From positions 62,001-126,000 of the forward strand of contig JAFAAV010000068.1 in NCBI GenBank assembly GCA_023426375.1: a DNA stretch of 64,000 nt. The letters run 5' to 3'. A program made the position numbers and the translations under genes. The stretch is from Actinomycetes bacterium (lineage in GTDB: Bacteria > Actinomycetota > Actinomycetes > Actinomycetales > Micrococcaceae). This document shows, one piece after another, positions 55,801-63,211 of the stretch; position 1 is the stretch's first letter, and the number at the start of each line of letters is the position of its first letter. The notes beneath the pieces were generated by a model. That model was not told the origin of the DNA, searched no databases, and worked only from the letters and a program-made list of their open reading frames with translations.

Positions 55801-56548
55801 TCAGATCCCGTTGCGGCGGAGAAGTCGACGGGTGGCTTGAACCAATAGATCAGCGACATTCGCGATGTCCGTGTAATAGACCGCGCGGACGCCTCCGAAC
55901 GCGCGAATAGTGCGAATGAGCGAGGAGAGCGGCTGGGGCGTGGCGGGAAGCCCAGAGATATTGGGGACCAACAGTTCGAGCGCGTGGGTGAGGGGAAAGG
56001 GATCGCTGAGCTCGCCTTCGGGCCCTTCAGGGTCGCGTTGCAGCAACAGCACCTTGTTCAGGCGCGCTGATCGGGTCTGTGCACGCAGCCCGAGCGCATC
56101 GGGTAAATCCGCTCTTTGGGCTTCTCGGGTTCCACGATCACCGACGGTGGCTTAGAGTACGACGCAATGCTTAGGTCAGCCGCGTCCACGCAGACGGTTT
56201 CGTCACTGAGATATTCGAGGGATTGGCCGAGCGCATGAGGAGCCGTGGTCCTGCAGGTGCTGGAGGAGGCGACCAAGACACTCGCCAGTCCGCTTAGGGG
56301 GTAGGACAACCCCGCTGCGTGGAAGAGCAGCTTCTGTCCGCTCCACTGCGCAATGGCCTCGAGGGTGACTCGGTTGCTCAGCTCACTCAGCAGCCCTGCC
56401 AGGGAATTCGTACCTGAGCCCGGAAATCGCAGTGTGGCCATGGGTTCCATCGCCGAGTCGGCGTGTGTGCAGCGGGACCAGGCCGTGCGAATCCTTTCGA
56501 TAAGTGCGGCGTCGGATGATCGAACTCGATCCGAAGGGGGGCGGACAT
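55801..56548 (-). pseudogene. HPr-kinase-like (HprK-type) protein, broken by two frameshifts
   Basis: Reading three frames in order gives one protein: MSAPLRIEFD (from 56548), shift, DAALIERIRTAWSRCTHADSAME...KLLFHAAGLSYPLSGLASVLVA...ALGQSLEYLSDETVCV...SKPPSVIV (to about 56110), shift, DLPDALGLRAQTRSARLNKV then LLLQRDPEGPEGE...LVPNISGLPATPQPLSSLIRTIRAFGGVRAVYYTDIANV (to 55801). This matches the HprK-like proteins found with PqqD genes. The P-loop is also damaged: SSTCRTT where SGxGKTT is expected. Certainly inactive as is. Confidence 0.7.
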
Positions 56549-57475
56549 GGCATGTAGATCCACCGTGACGTCGCGTTGACCTGCGCTGGCCGGGGGCATT
56601 CGGGCGGAGGGGGTGTCCCTATGTTTGAGTCGAGCCGCGAGGCCGGCTGGTTGGGGAGTGGGGACACCCCCCGGACCATGGATGGCAGGGCAACAAAGCC
56701 ATGTCCGGTCGAGCGACCAGACCCCCGGCGATCGGAGGCACTCATAAGGTAACGGGCTGTCGCATATCTCCTATTAAACAACACCTGCCCTGCGGCTCCG
56801 CGGTGGTCGGTCAGAGCGCCGCAGATCGGCGCAACTGTCGAGCCTGGTGGTCGCACGCAAATCTTCAACTGTGAATGATTCGTCCACGAATTGCCAGTCG
56901 CCTCCGAGTAAAATTCTGCAACATTTTGTAATATTTGAGCTTTTTAGGCGTGACCTAACGCACCCCACCCCTAGGGGGGATGTCAGTCTCTGGCATAGCT
57001 CGATGATGAACTCCCTTGTTACTCGGCGGTAGACAACGCCGAGGATCCGAGAACTGACCAGTCCTTCCCCGCGGATGTAAGAAAGTTGCGTCTTCACCGA
57101 CATGCTCCCAGTTGCTACTGTTCGGCTTTGTCGCAGGGCGGGATATCCGGTTAGGAGAGAGCCGGTGTTCACCTTCCGCCCACCGTTCGCGCCGTGACCG
57201 GTGACTCCGGTGAACTGATCCAGTGGGTCTGGATCAGCAGGGGACAAATGGCGTGGCAACACGCACACACAGGACGAACGGCTAATTCGACACTTAGGGG
57301 GAAAGGGGAAGTGGGGCCAAAGGGCCTGTGTAAAGTGCGGGGCGGTCAGATCGTACAGAGCGATCTGGCTGACGGCGAGTCTCTTCGCGCCGTGCACTTT
57401 GCATAGGCATGATCACCCCGGTATCGCTCATGACCCACGGTTGATTCGATGCAAACACAGGACCCATCGATCGCG
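56549..57475. other. Intergenic stretch with IS-end remnants, no convincing gene
   Basis: 927 nt. At 56611 GGGTGTCCCTATGTTTGAGT begins a segment matching, in inverted orientation, the right terminal repeat of the MITE-like element at 62599, and GGGACACCC at 56661-56669 mirrors its first nine bases. AAGGTAACGGGCTGTC near 56749 recalls the junction at 62407-62421. An AT-rich patch (about 56915-56960) and a CAGATCG/CGATCTG hairpin at 57347-57367 are present. Open frames here lack coding character. Confidence 0.5.
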
Positions 57476-58552
57476 TTACTGGATCGAGCGGGTACAGCGA
57501 ATCTCGTTGTAAGAGGGCATGACGTTGTTGACACGGGCTGGGGTGCGTGAGGCCGGGGGCTCCTCGCCGCAGGCGGTATGGGGTCGATGATAGTTGTAGT
57601 GATTCACCCACACCCCCAGGGCGGCCCGTCGGGCGTGTTCGCTGGTGTAGGTGCGGGTGTAGAGCACCTCATCGACCAGTAGCCGGTTGTAGCGTTCCAC
57701 CTTCCCGTTGTGCCGGGGCGTGTAGGCACGGATGCGCTGGTGGCGGGAGGCCAGGGCTTTCACGGTGCGGGTGAAGTCCGCGGCGCGGTAGTTGGACCCG
57801 TTGTCGGTGACCACCCGGCACAGTCTTTCGATGCCGTGGGCGGCGAAAAACACCTTCGCGCGGGAGAAGAACCCGATGGTGGTGACCGCTTTCTCGTCTT
57901 CGGCGGCTTCGGTGTAGGCCAGGCGGGAGAACCCGTCGATGGCCGTATGTAGGTAGGTGTAACCGGCCCTGGCTCCTCGACCACGCTTAGCGGCCTTGGC
58001 CGCAGCACCGCCGCGGCCATGGGCGGGTTAGCCGCCGCCGTCAGGAATGCGCCCGACCTTCTTCACATCCCAATGCACCATATACCCGGGCCAGTACGCC
58101 CGAGTCCTGGCCGGGGTGCTTCGGGGGGTGTCCCCGTCGGGGGTCAGATCCCGCAAACGGGAGATGCCCAGCCGGTGCAACCACCGGCCCCCAGTGCGTA
58201 ACGCGATGATCACTGGGGCGTGGAAGGGCCCGGTTCCCTTTTCATCGTCACAACCGCCGGCGCTCAAGTGGTGCCAGATCCGGCGCAGGACCACTTGCGA
58301 TTCAGGCGCAGGGCCTCGATGCGCTCGACCACCTCCAGCCGGGTGCGGGACGGGGAGGTGACCGGGGTCGAGGGCCGGTCGACCAGGCCCTCCTCACCGT
58401 CTTGGAGGTAGCGGGCCACCCAGGTGCTCACGGTGGGGCGGGAGACCTGGAACTCGGTGGCCACATGCGCCCTGGGGGGTCCCATCGATCAGGTGGCGTG
58501 GGGCCAGGCGCAGCCGGCCGTTGGGGGTCAGGGGCGCATTAGGATGGGTCAT
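57476..58552 (-). pseudogene. IS481-family transposase relic
   Basis: From ATG 58552 (THPNAPLTPNGRLRLAPRHLIDG) the protein can be followed through three frames: VATEFQVSRPTVSTWVARYL and ALRLNRKWS (HTH part), RLGISRLRDLTPDGDTPR and YMVHWDVKKVGRIPDGG, then after an in-frame TAA at about 58029, AIDGFSRLAYTEAAEDEKAV, VVTDNGSNYRAADF and YTPRHNGKVERYNRLLVDE with the DDE residues, and WVNHYNYHRPHTACG. A C-run slip near 58478, a second slip near 58280 and the stop make it inactive. Confidence 0.75.
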
Positions 58553-59090
58553 GAACGGGCTCTTTCGTGTGGGCGGACGGTGTAGGAACTTCCCTCCTGA
58601 AGCGAGGAGCTCGTTCCTTATCTCATCGACGCGCCCGCGACAAGAACCTCATGACCCATAACACTTGGGCCAGCCCCAACAACGTGGTAGTGAGCATTAA
58701 GGTCAAATTAGCGCGGGTTAGCCGCAAGAAATCAAGCACGGTAATAGCTCTCCTGCGAGACGGTGGATAGGAGAAATCGACAACGACATCGGGACTATCG
58801 GCCAGGTGATCCCCCAAGGTCATCCAGACAATTTCAAGTTCGAGCTGGTCTAACAAGGCGGATTGCTATGTCTTGTGTGTAACTTTCTCCGGTAATGACG
58901 GTGTTCTTTGGGCGCCCGGTGGCGGCCTCGGCTCCCGCATGATGCGGCCGGGCTGCGCTGGTTCACGTTCCGTTAGCCGATCCCCAAGCGGGGCATCGTG
59001 AGGTCACCACGGTGCAGTTGAGACCCACTGCTGTGTGCACCGCCTTGCGGAGCGCAACGCCCGGCACTGACCCGATTGAATGACTGATCC
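58553..59090. other. Intergenic stretch with a nested hairpin
   Basis: AGGAAC (58584-58589) pairs with GTTCCT (58613-58618) around an inner CTCCT/AGGAG stem, just outside the IS481 relic. A 77-codon minus-strand frame at 58623-58856 has a hydrophobic C-terminus (LTLMLTTTLLGLAQVLWVM) but no SD or recognisable similarity. Nothing else is supported. Confidence 0.4.
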
Positions 59091-59696
59091 TCAGAATCGA
59101 AGACCCCGTACGGCGGTGGCCAGAGTGACCTCGAGTAACTCGCGGTTGCGTGGCGGAGGCACGTCCCGCAGTGCTCCGGAGGTGCAGAGTACTGAGATCC
59201 CGTGCACCGCAGACCACAAGGCGACTGCCGCGTCGAACCGCGCGGCAGCGTCGACGACTGCCAAAGCTTCCCTCTCGAGACCGCCCACGAGCTCAAGCAG
59301 CCGGGCAAACGGGCTGTCTTGGGAATCTTGCTCGGGCAGCTCAAAGCCGCTGGCGAGGCACCGAAACAGCATTCGCCGGTCCAGCGCGAACTCGAAGTAT
59401 CCACGGCCTGCAGCGATGACTCGTTCCGCCGCCGGGGCATCGGCAGCCACTTGCGATACTGCGTCTTGCATCGATCGCCCGAGGGCATCCGCCGCGGTGT
59501 GGCGGACCGCGCCCAGCAGGGAGTCCTGCCCCGGGAAGTGCCTGTAGGCAGCCGAAGGGGAGACACCAGCACGGCGTGCGATCTTTCTTAGACTGACCGC
59601 CTCGGGGCCACCCTCTGCGGCGAGCTGCACGCCGATGCGGACCATCTCCTCGCGCAGGTTTCCGTGGTGGTAGGGCTTGGTGTTGACGGTGTTCAC
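59091..59696 (-). CDS. TetR/AcrR-family transcriptional repressor
   Basis: 201 residues from GTG 59696, 6 nt after TATCCT and without an SD (leaderless). N-terminal HTH: YHHGNLREEMVRIGVQLAAEGGPEAVSLRKIARRAGVSPSAAYRHFPGQDSLLGAV; the C-terminal ligand domain contains AAVALWSAVHGISVLC, the TetR_C WHG subtype. Divergent from the DUF1772 membrane protein gene, with a palindrome between them, so it most likely represses that gene and itself. Effector unknown. Confidence 0.9.
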   Translation of the reverse strand: MNTVNTKPYHHGNLREEMVRIGVQLAAEGGPEAVSLRKIARRAGVSPSAAYRHFPGQDSLLGAVRHTAADALGRSMQDAVSQVAADAPAAERVIAAGRGYFEFALDRRMLFRCLASGFELPEQDSQDSPFARLLELVGGLEREALAVVDAAARFDAAVALWSAVHGISVLCTSGALRDVPPPRNRELLEVTLATAVRGLRF

Positions 59697-59702
59697 GACG
59701 AA

Positions 59703-59708
59703 AGGATA
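59703..59708 (-). promoter_or_regulatory. -10 box of the tetR-like gene (leaderless)
   Basis: TATCCT, 6 nt, GTG 59696. Confidence 0.45.
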
Positions 59709-59719
59709 CCGTAGCCACA

Positions 59720-59738
59720 ATGTAGACATCGTTCACAT
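59720..59738. promoter_or_regulatory. Candidate TetR operator
   Basis: ATGTAGACATCGTTCACAT: imperfect palindrome ATGTnnAC-N3-GTnnACAT, 19 bp, lying 12 nt upstream of the TetR -10 box and between the divergent genes. Confidence 0.55.
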
Positions 59739-59786
59739 GGCAAGTGTGGGTTGCCACCCCTGCCCTAATCCGATCAAGGAGGTCCC

Positions 59787-60224
59787 GTGGATCTGCTGCT
59801 CCTGTCCCTACTGATCGTCACTGGCTTCGTGGGCTGCGCGGAGTTCGGATCTGTCGCCCTCGTCCACCCCGTGATCCGTCGCTTGCCCGTCGAGCACCAA
59901 GTGGTGATGGAGAAAGGGCTGCTACGCACCTTCGGCCGGGTGATGCCCGTGGGTATGACGGCTGCGGCGGTCCTCGCCGGCCTCGGCGTCGCTCGCTACG
60001 GCAGCGCCTGGTTGGGGGTCGCGGCTGTCGTGCTGACGATCGCGTTGGTGGTGACGATCTTCGGCAACGTACCGCTGAACCTGTGGACGGGCCGTATCCC
60101 GGACGGGGATGTGCCCTTGGACTTCCGCGCCAAGCGCCGTCAGTGGGATGTGTTCCAGGCCGTTCGCGGCTCGTTGCAACTGATCGGCTTCGTCCTGGTG
60201 TGCATCAGCACCGCTGCGTCTTGA
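59787..60224 (+). CDS. DUF1772 membrane protein
   Basis: 145 residues, four transmembrane helices (LLLSLLIVTGFVGCAEFGSVAL, VMPVGMTAAAVLAGLGVA, WLGVAAVVLTIALVVTIFGNVPLN, LQLIGFVLVCIST). The TIFGNVPLNLW segment and W-D-x-F/R near the C-terminus are typical of DUF1772, a family that includes fungal anthrone oxygenases but is mostly uncharacterised in bacteria. GTG 59787 with AAGGAGG upstream. Divergently paired with the TetR repressor, suggesting inducible expression by a small molecule. Confidence 0.82.
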   Translation: MDLLLLSLLIVTGFVGCAEFGSVALVHPVIRRLPVEHQVVMEKGLLRTFGRVMPVGMTAAAVLAGLGVARYGSAWLGVAAVVLTIALVVTIFGNVPLNLWTGRIPDGDVPLDFRAKRRQWDVFQAVRGSLQLIGFVLVCISTAAS

Positions 60225-60263
60225 CGGCGCGGACGGTTTCGCCATAATCACCGAACTTCACGT

Positions 60264-60299
60264 GTTACCTTTTCATGGCGCCGGTGTCCGTGAGGGTGA
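60264..60299 (+). repeat. 36-bp inverted repeat, left copy
   Basis: GTTACCTTTTCATGGCGCCG continuing to TGAGGGTGA; 33 of 37 aligned positions match the reverse complement of 62377-62413. The pair brackets both IS110 copies. Confidence 0.65.
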
Positions 60300-60319
60300 T
60301 ACAGGCACCGTACCTCTAT

Positions 60320-60957
60320 GTTGTTCGTCAAGCGGCGGGGTGTTTTGGTTTCGTAGAGGGTGCCGCCGCGGAGCATGGCGTAGACGATGTCGCAACGGTG
60401 TCGGGCCAGAGCGATCAGCGCCTTGTTCTGTCTCCTGCCCTGGGATCGTTTGCGGTCGTAATAGGCCCTGGAGAGCGGGGTCCTTCAGGGTGGCGAACGC
60501 GGAGAGGAACGCGGCCCGTCTGAGGACCTTGTTGCCTCATCCTCGATGAGTGATCCCTGGGTATGGATGAACCGGATCTCCAGGTCACCGGGGAGAGCCC
60601 GGCGTAGGAAGCCAGATCTCCGGCGGTGACGAAGTCCTTGCCGACGACTTCTGTGATGATTCAGGCTTCGGTACTGATGCCCACTGCCGGGATCGAGGTT
60701 AGGACCTGATGAAGAGGGTGGGCCTCCACAAAGGGCTTAACTTGGGTCTGGAGTGTATCCCTGGCGGCGCGCAGGTCGGCGAGCATCCCGTCCAGCTGGG
60801 GTAGCACCACGGCGGTGGCGTTGGTATCGACCACGTGCACTGTCTGGGCGTCCAGGGCGGTGAGGAGTTCCCCGGTGAGCCAATCGTGCATTCGTGGGGC
60901 CATCTTTTTCAGTCATGTGGCGGCCGACTTGCGGCCCGCGGCAAGCAGGGGGGTGCT
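60320..60957 (-). pseudogene. IS110-family transposase fragment (C-terminal half)
   Basis: From LKKMAPRMHDWLTGELLTALDAQTVHV (preceded by a stop) through HPLHQVLTSIPAVGI, a stop, then IITEVVGKDFVTAGDLASYAG and, after shifts, SRAYYDRKRSQGRRQNKALIALARHRCDIVYAMLRGG. Aligns with the C-terminal half of the neighbouring IS110 protein, perhaps half identical. Stops and frameshifts show it is dead; its N-terminal half is missing, and it abuts the other copy at 60958. Confidence 0.7.
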
Positions 60958-60958
60958 T

Positions 60959-62175
60959 CTATGGTTTTCGTAAAGCGGCCAGGGCTACGGTCGGCGGGGT
61001 GGGTTCGGTGTAGAAGGCCCCGTCGCGGAGCATGGCGTAGAGTACATCGGTTCGTCTTCTGGCCAGCGCGATCACAGCTTGGTTGTGGCGTTTGCCCTCA
61101 GATCGTTTTCGATCGTAGTAGGCCCTCGAAGCGGGGCTGGCGTTTATGGAGGCGAACGCGGAGAGGAACAACGCTCGTTTCAGGACCTTGTTGCCCCGCC
61201 GGGATGGGGATTCCCCACGGATCGAGGTCCCGGATCTTCTGGTCACGGGAGCGATTCCGGCGTAAGAAGCCAGATGGCCGGCGGTGGCGAAGTCCTTGCC
61301 CACGACTTCGGTGAGGATCCGTGCTGCTGTCCTGACCCCTACCCCGGGCATGGAGGTCAGGACCTGGGTGAGAGGGTGAGCATCGACCACCGTGAGGATC
61401 TCGGCTTCGATCTCTGCTCGTTGGGTGGCGAGCTGGGAAAGTTGGTCAGCTAAACGCCCGATGATCTTCTCCGCCGCCGACGTGCCTGCAACGGTCACGG
61501 TTTGCTCGCTCAGGGCGGTGAAAATCTCTTCGGTGAGTTTCTCCGCCAACCGGGGCGCGTGTTTCTTCAACAACACCCGTACATGAGCCCGCCCGGCGGT
61601 TCTCAACCGGGCCGGGGACGAGTACCGGGTGAGCAAAGCAACCACGGCGGGGTGGCCCAACCGGGGGCCAAGGACCCGTTCCAGAGCCGGGTGGATCTGA
61701 GTGAGGAACCCGCGTAACCGGTTGCGGGCCTGAGTGATCTGGGCTGCTAGATCATCATCGAAGCCGCACAGCATCGACAGTTCCGCGATGTTCTCCTCGG
61801 TCACGGTGATCCCACGCAGGGTGTGGGCCATGGTGCGAGCGGTCTCGGCGATGATGAACGCATCTCGGGCATCAGTTTTCGCCTGGCCCGGGTGCAGGTC
61901 AGCGACCCGGCGCATCGTTAGCCCAGGCAAGTAAGCCACATCAATGCCCAGGTCCTGGGCCACCGCAATCACCAGGGCGCCTATGGTCTTGGGCTGGTCC
62001 ACGACCACCAGAACAGTGCCATGGGCTACGGTCAGCTCTTGAAGCAGCGCCCGGATCTTGGGTCGGATTGGGGCAGGGGCTTGTCGTACACGACACTGCC
62101 CGCGGCGCTCAGGCCGGTGGCGTGATGATCGGTCTTACCAACGTCGATCCCGAGGTAGAGCTGGTGGTCCGTCAT
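60959..62175 (-). pseudogene. IS110-family transposase, full length but frameshifted
   Basis: Starts MTDHQLYLGIDVGKTDHHATGL (ATG 62175), the RuvC-like DEDD front, and continues in another frame after a one-base slip at a C run near 62065: IRALLQELTVAHGTVLVVVDQPKTIG. It then has LHPGQAKTDARDAFIIAET, the coiled-coil middle, and the C-terminal Tnp20-like part LTSMPGVGVRTAARILTEVVGKDFATAGHLASYAG, RGNKVLKRALFLSAFAS. Everything but the slip is intact, so it decayed recently, or the slip is a sequencing error. Confidence 0.8.
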
Positions 62176-62286
62176 GGTCACCTTCTTCGTCACAGGGTGG
62201 GTTGAAGTGACCAAATGGAACACTGACCCGCATCCACGTTACAAAGCCCCGCCTGACGGGTCGTGCTTCTATTAGCGGTCCGTGTG

Positions 62287-62366
62287 AACCAGTACCGGCC
62301 CCGGTGACTACACCGCCTGCGATCATCGATAACTGGGGGCAGGCATCATGCCGGGGCCGGCTGGTT
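62287..62366 (-). ncRNA. Candidate IS110 bridge RNA-like structured segment
   Basis: Upstream of the IS110 start on the minus strand. Outer stem AACCAG-(TA)-CCGGCCCCGG pairs with CCGGGGCCGG-CTGGTT (16 bp, one 2-nt bulge); inner stem GCCTGC/GCAGGC (62315-62320 with 62339-62344); 18-nt loop. IS110 elements encode a folded bridge RNA in a non-coding end, so position and shape fit. No loop-to-target match was checked. Confidence 0.35.
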
Positions 62367-62376
62367 ACCTACGCCT

Positions 62377-62413
62377 TCATCCTCCCGGACACCGGCGTCA
62401 TGAAAAAGGTAAC
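62377..62413 (-). repeat. 36-bp inverted repeat, right copy
   Basis: TCATCCTCCCGGACACCGGC through GAAAAAGGTAAC; inverted partner of 60264-60299. Ends one base before the MITE-like element. Confidence 0.65.
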
Positions 62414-62414
62414 G

Positions 62415-62599
62415 GGGTGTCTCATTTTGCGAATCAAGCCGCGAGGGCGTCCGGTTCGGGTGTACGGGTTGGTAGTAGGTGCCTCCGCTGCAACGTCATC
62501 TACGCGATGCACTGCTGGGGCACGTATTACCAGCCATCATGAAACGCTCCGACTCCGACTAAGCCGCCCTCGCGGCTTGACTCAAACATAGGTACACCC
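62415..62599. mobile_element. 185-bp MITE-like element with 34-bp terminal inverted repeats
   Basis: Left end GGGTGTCTCATTTTGCGAAT then CAAGCCGCGAGGGC; right end (reverse complement) GGGTGTACCTATGTTTGAGT then CAAGCCGCGAGGGC. About 24 of 34 positions match, including the outer 6 and inner 14. No coding capacity inside. A third, diverged end lies at 56611. Probably a deletion derivative of an IS whose transposase is elsewhere. The 114 nt from here to the DUF779 gene contain a diverged copy of the 62321-62360 hairpin sequence and no gene. Confidence 0.65.
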
Positions 62600-62713
62600 T
62601 CGGATCATCAACGACTGGGGCAGTAATCGTGCCGGAGCCTTCCGGACAGCAGCTCCCCATTCTCTACGAAGTAGGTGACGGGGGCATGAGCCCAGCTTAG
62701 TGGCGGATGGTTC

Positions 62714-63163
62714 CTAAATTTCGCAGAGTTCACTGCGGGTGAGGAACCGTTTGCCCGTTGGAGCCTCGAGGGAAAAACCCCCACCCCGGCCTGGGATGGC
62801 GTCAATGATCAAGCGGGTGTGTCGCCAGAGCTCGAATTGCTCGGTCGAGATCCAGAACTCCAGGGGACCCAACTCGCCTCCCGAGGGTGACGGGACCTGA
62901 GCGACACCCAGCAAGGCATCGGAGTTTCCAGTGCGGAACTCACCGGCCGGGAAACACATGGGCGCGGAGCCGTCACAGCAGCCACCGGACTGGTGGAACA
63001 TGAGCGGTCCGTGCTGCTCCCACAGCTCTTGCAACAGGGCCACGGCAGGCCCAGTGAACCCCACCCGCGAGGTGGTTTCACCGGGCACGGCCGGGGAGGT
63101 CTCGAGCACCACGCGGTGCTCGAGACTCTCCAGGTCCTGCGGTTCAGAAGGTTGTGCGCTCAT
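62714..63163 (-). CDS. DUF779 protein, partner of aldehyde dehydrogenase
   Basis: 149 residues. The DUF779 core is clear: LLQELWEQHGPLMFHQSGGCCDGSAPMCFPAGEF with the conserved CCDGS..MC cysteines, then VPSPSGGELGPLEFWISTEQFELWRHTRLIIDAIPGRGGGFSLEAPTGKRFLTRS. The family is nearly always next to an acetaldehyde dehydrogenase gene, as here (48 nt downstream of its stop), and may bind metal through the cysteines; its activity is unknown. Confidence 0.9.
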   Translation of the reverse strand: MSAQPSEPQDLESLEHRVVLETSPAVPGETTSRVGFTGPAVALLQELWEQHGPLMFHQSGGCCDGSAPMCFPAGEFRTGNSDALLGVAQVPSPSGGELGPLEFWISTEQFELWRHTRLIIDAIPGRGGGFSLEAPTGKRFLTRSELCEI

Positions 63164-63211
63164 GGCGCCTCATCACCTTTCAGCTCGACTGGTCCCGCTC
63201 CGCGCTGCGGC

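Noticed and set aside
55370..56548. An active RiPP biosynthetic cluster
   Set aside because: The HprK-like gene is broken and no precursor, radical SAM, asparagine-synthase-like or exporter gene is adjacent.
56946..56964. TTAGGCGTGACCTAA as a DtxR/IdeR iron box
   Set aside because: The half-sites TTAGG and CCTAA are 5 nt apart instead of the 9 nt of the usual 19-bp box, and no gene follows.
56774..57397. 207-codon minus-strand frame
   Set aside because: No SD, no recognisable motif, spans AT-rich and IS-remnant DNA; not coding-like.
58567..58770. 67-codon plus-strand frame beside the IS481 relic
   Set aside because: Overlaps the hairpin region, no similarity or ribosome-binding site that convinces.
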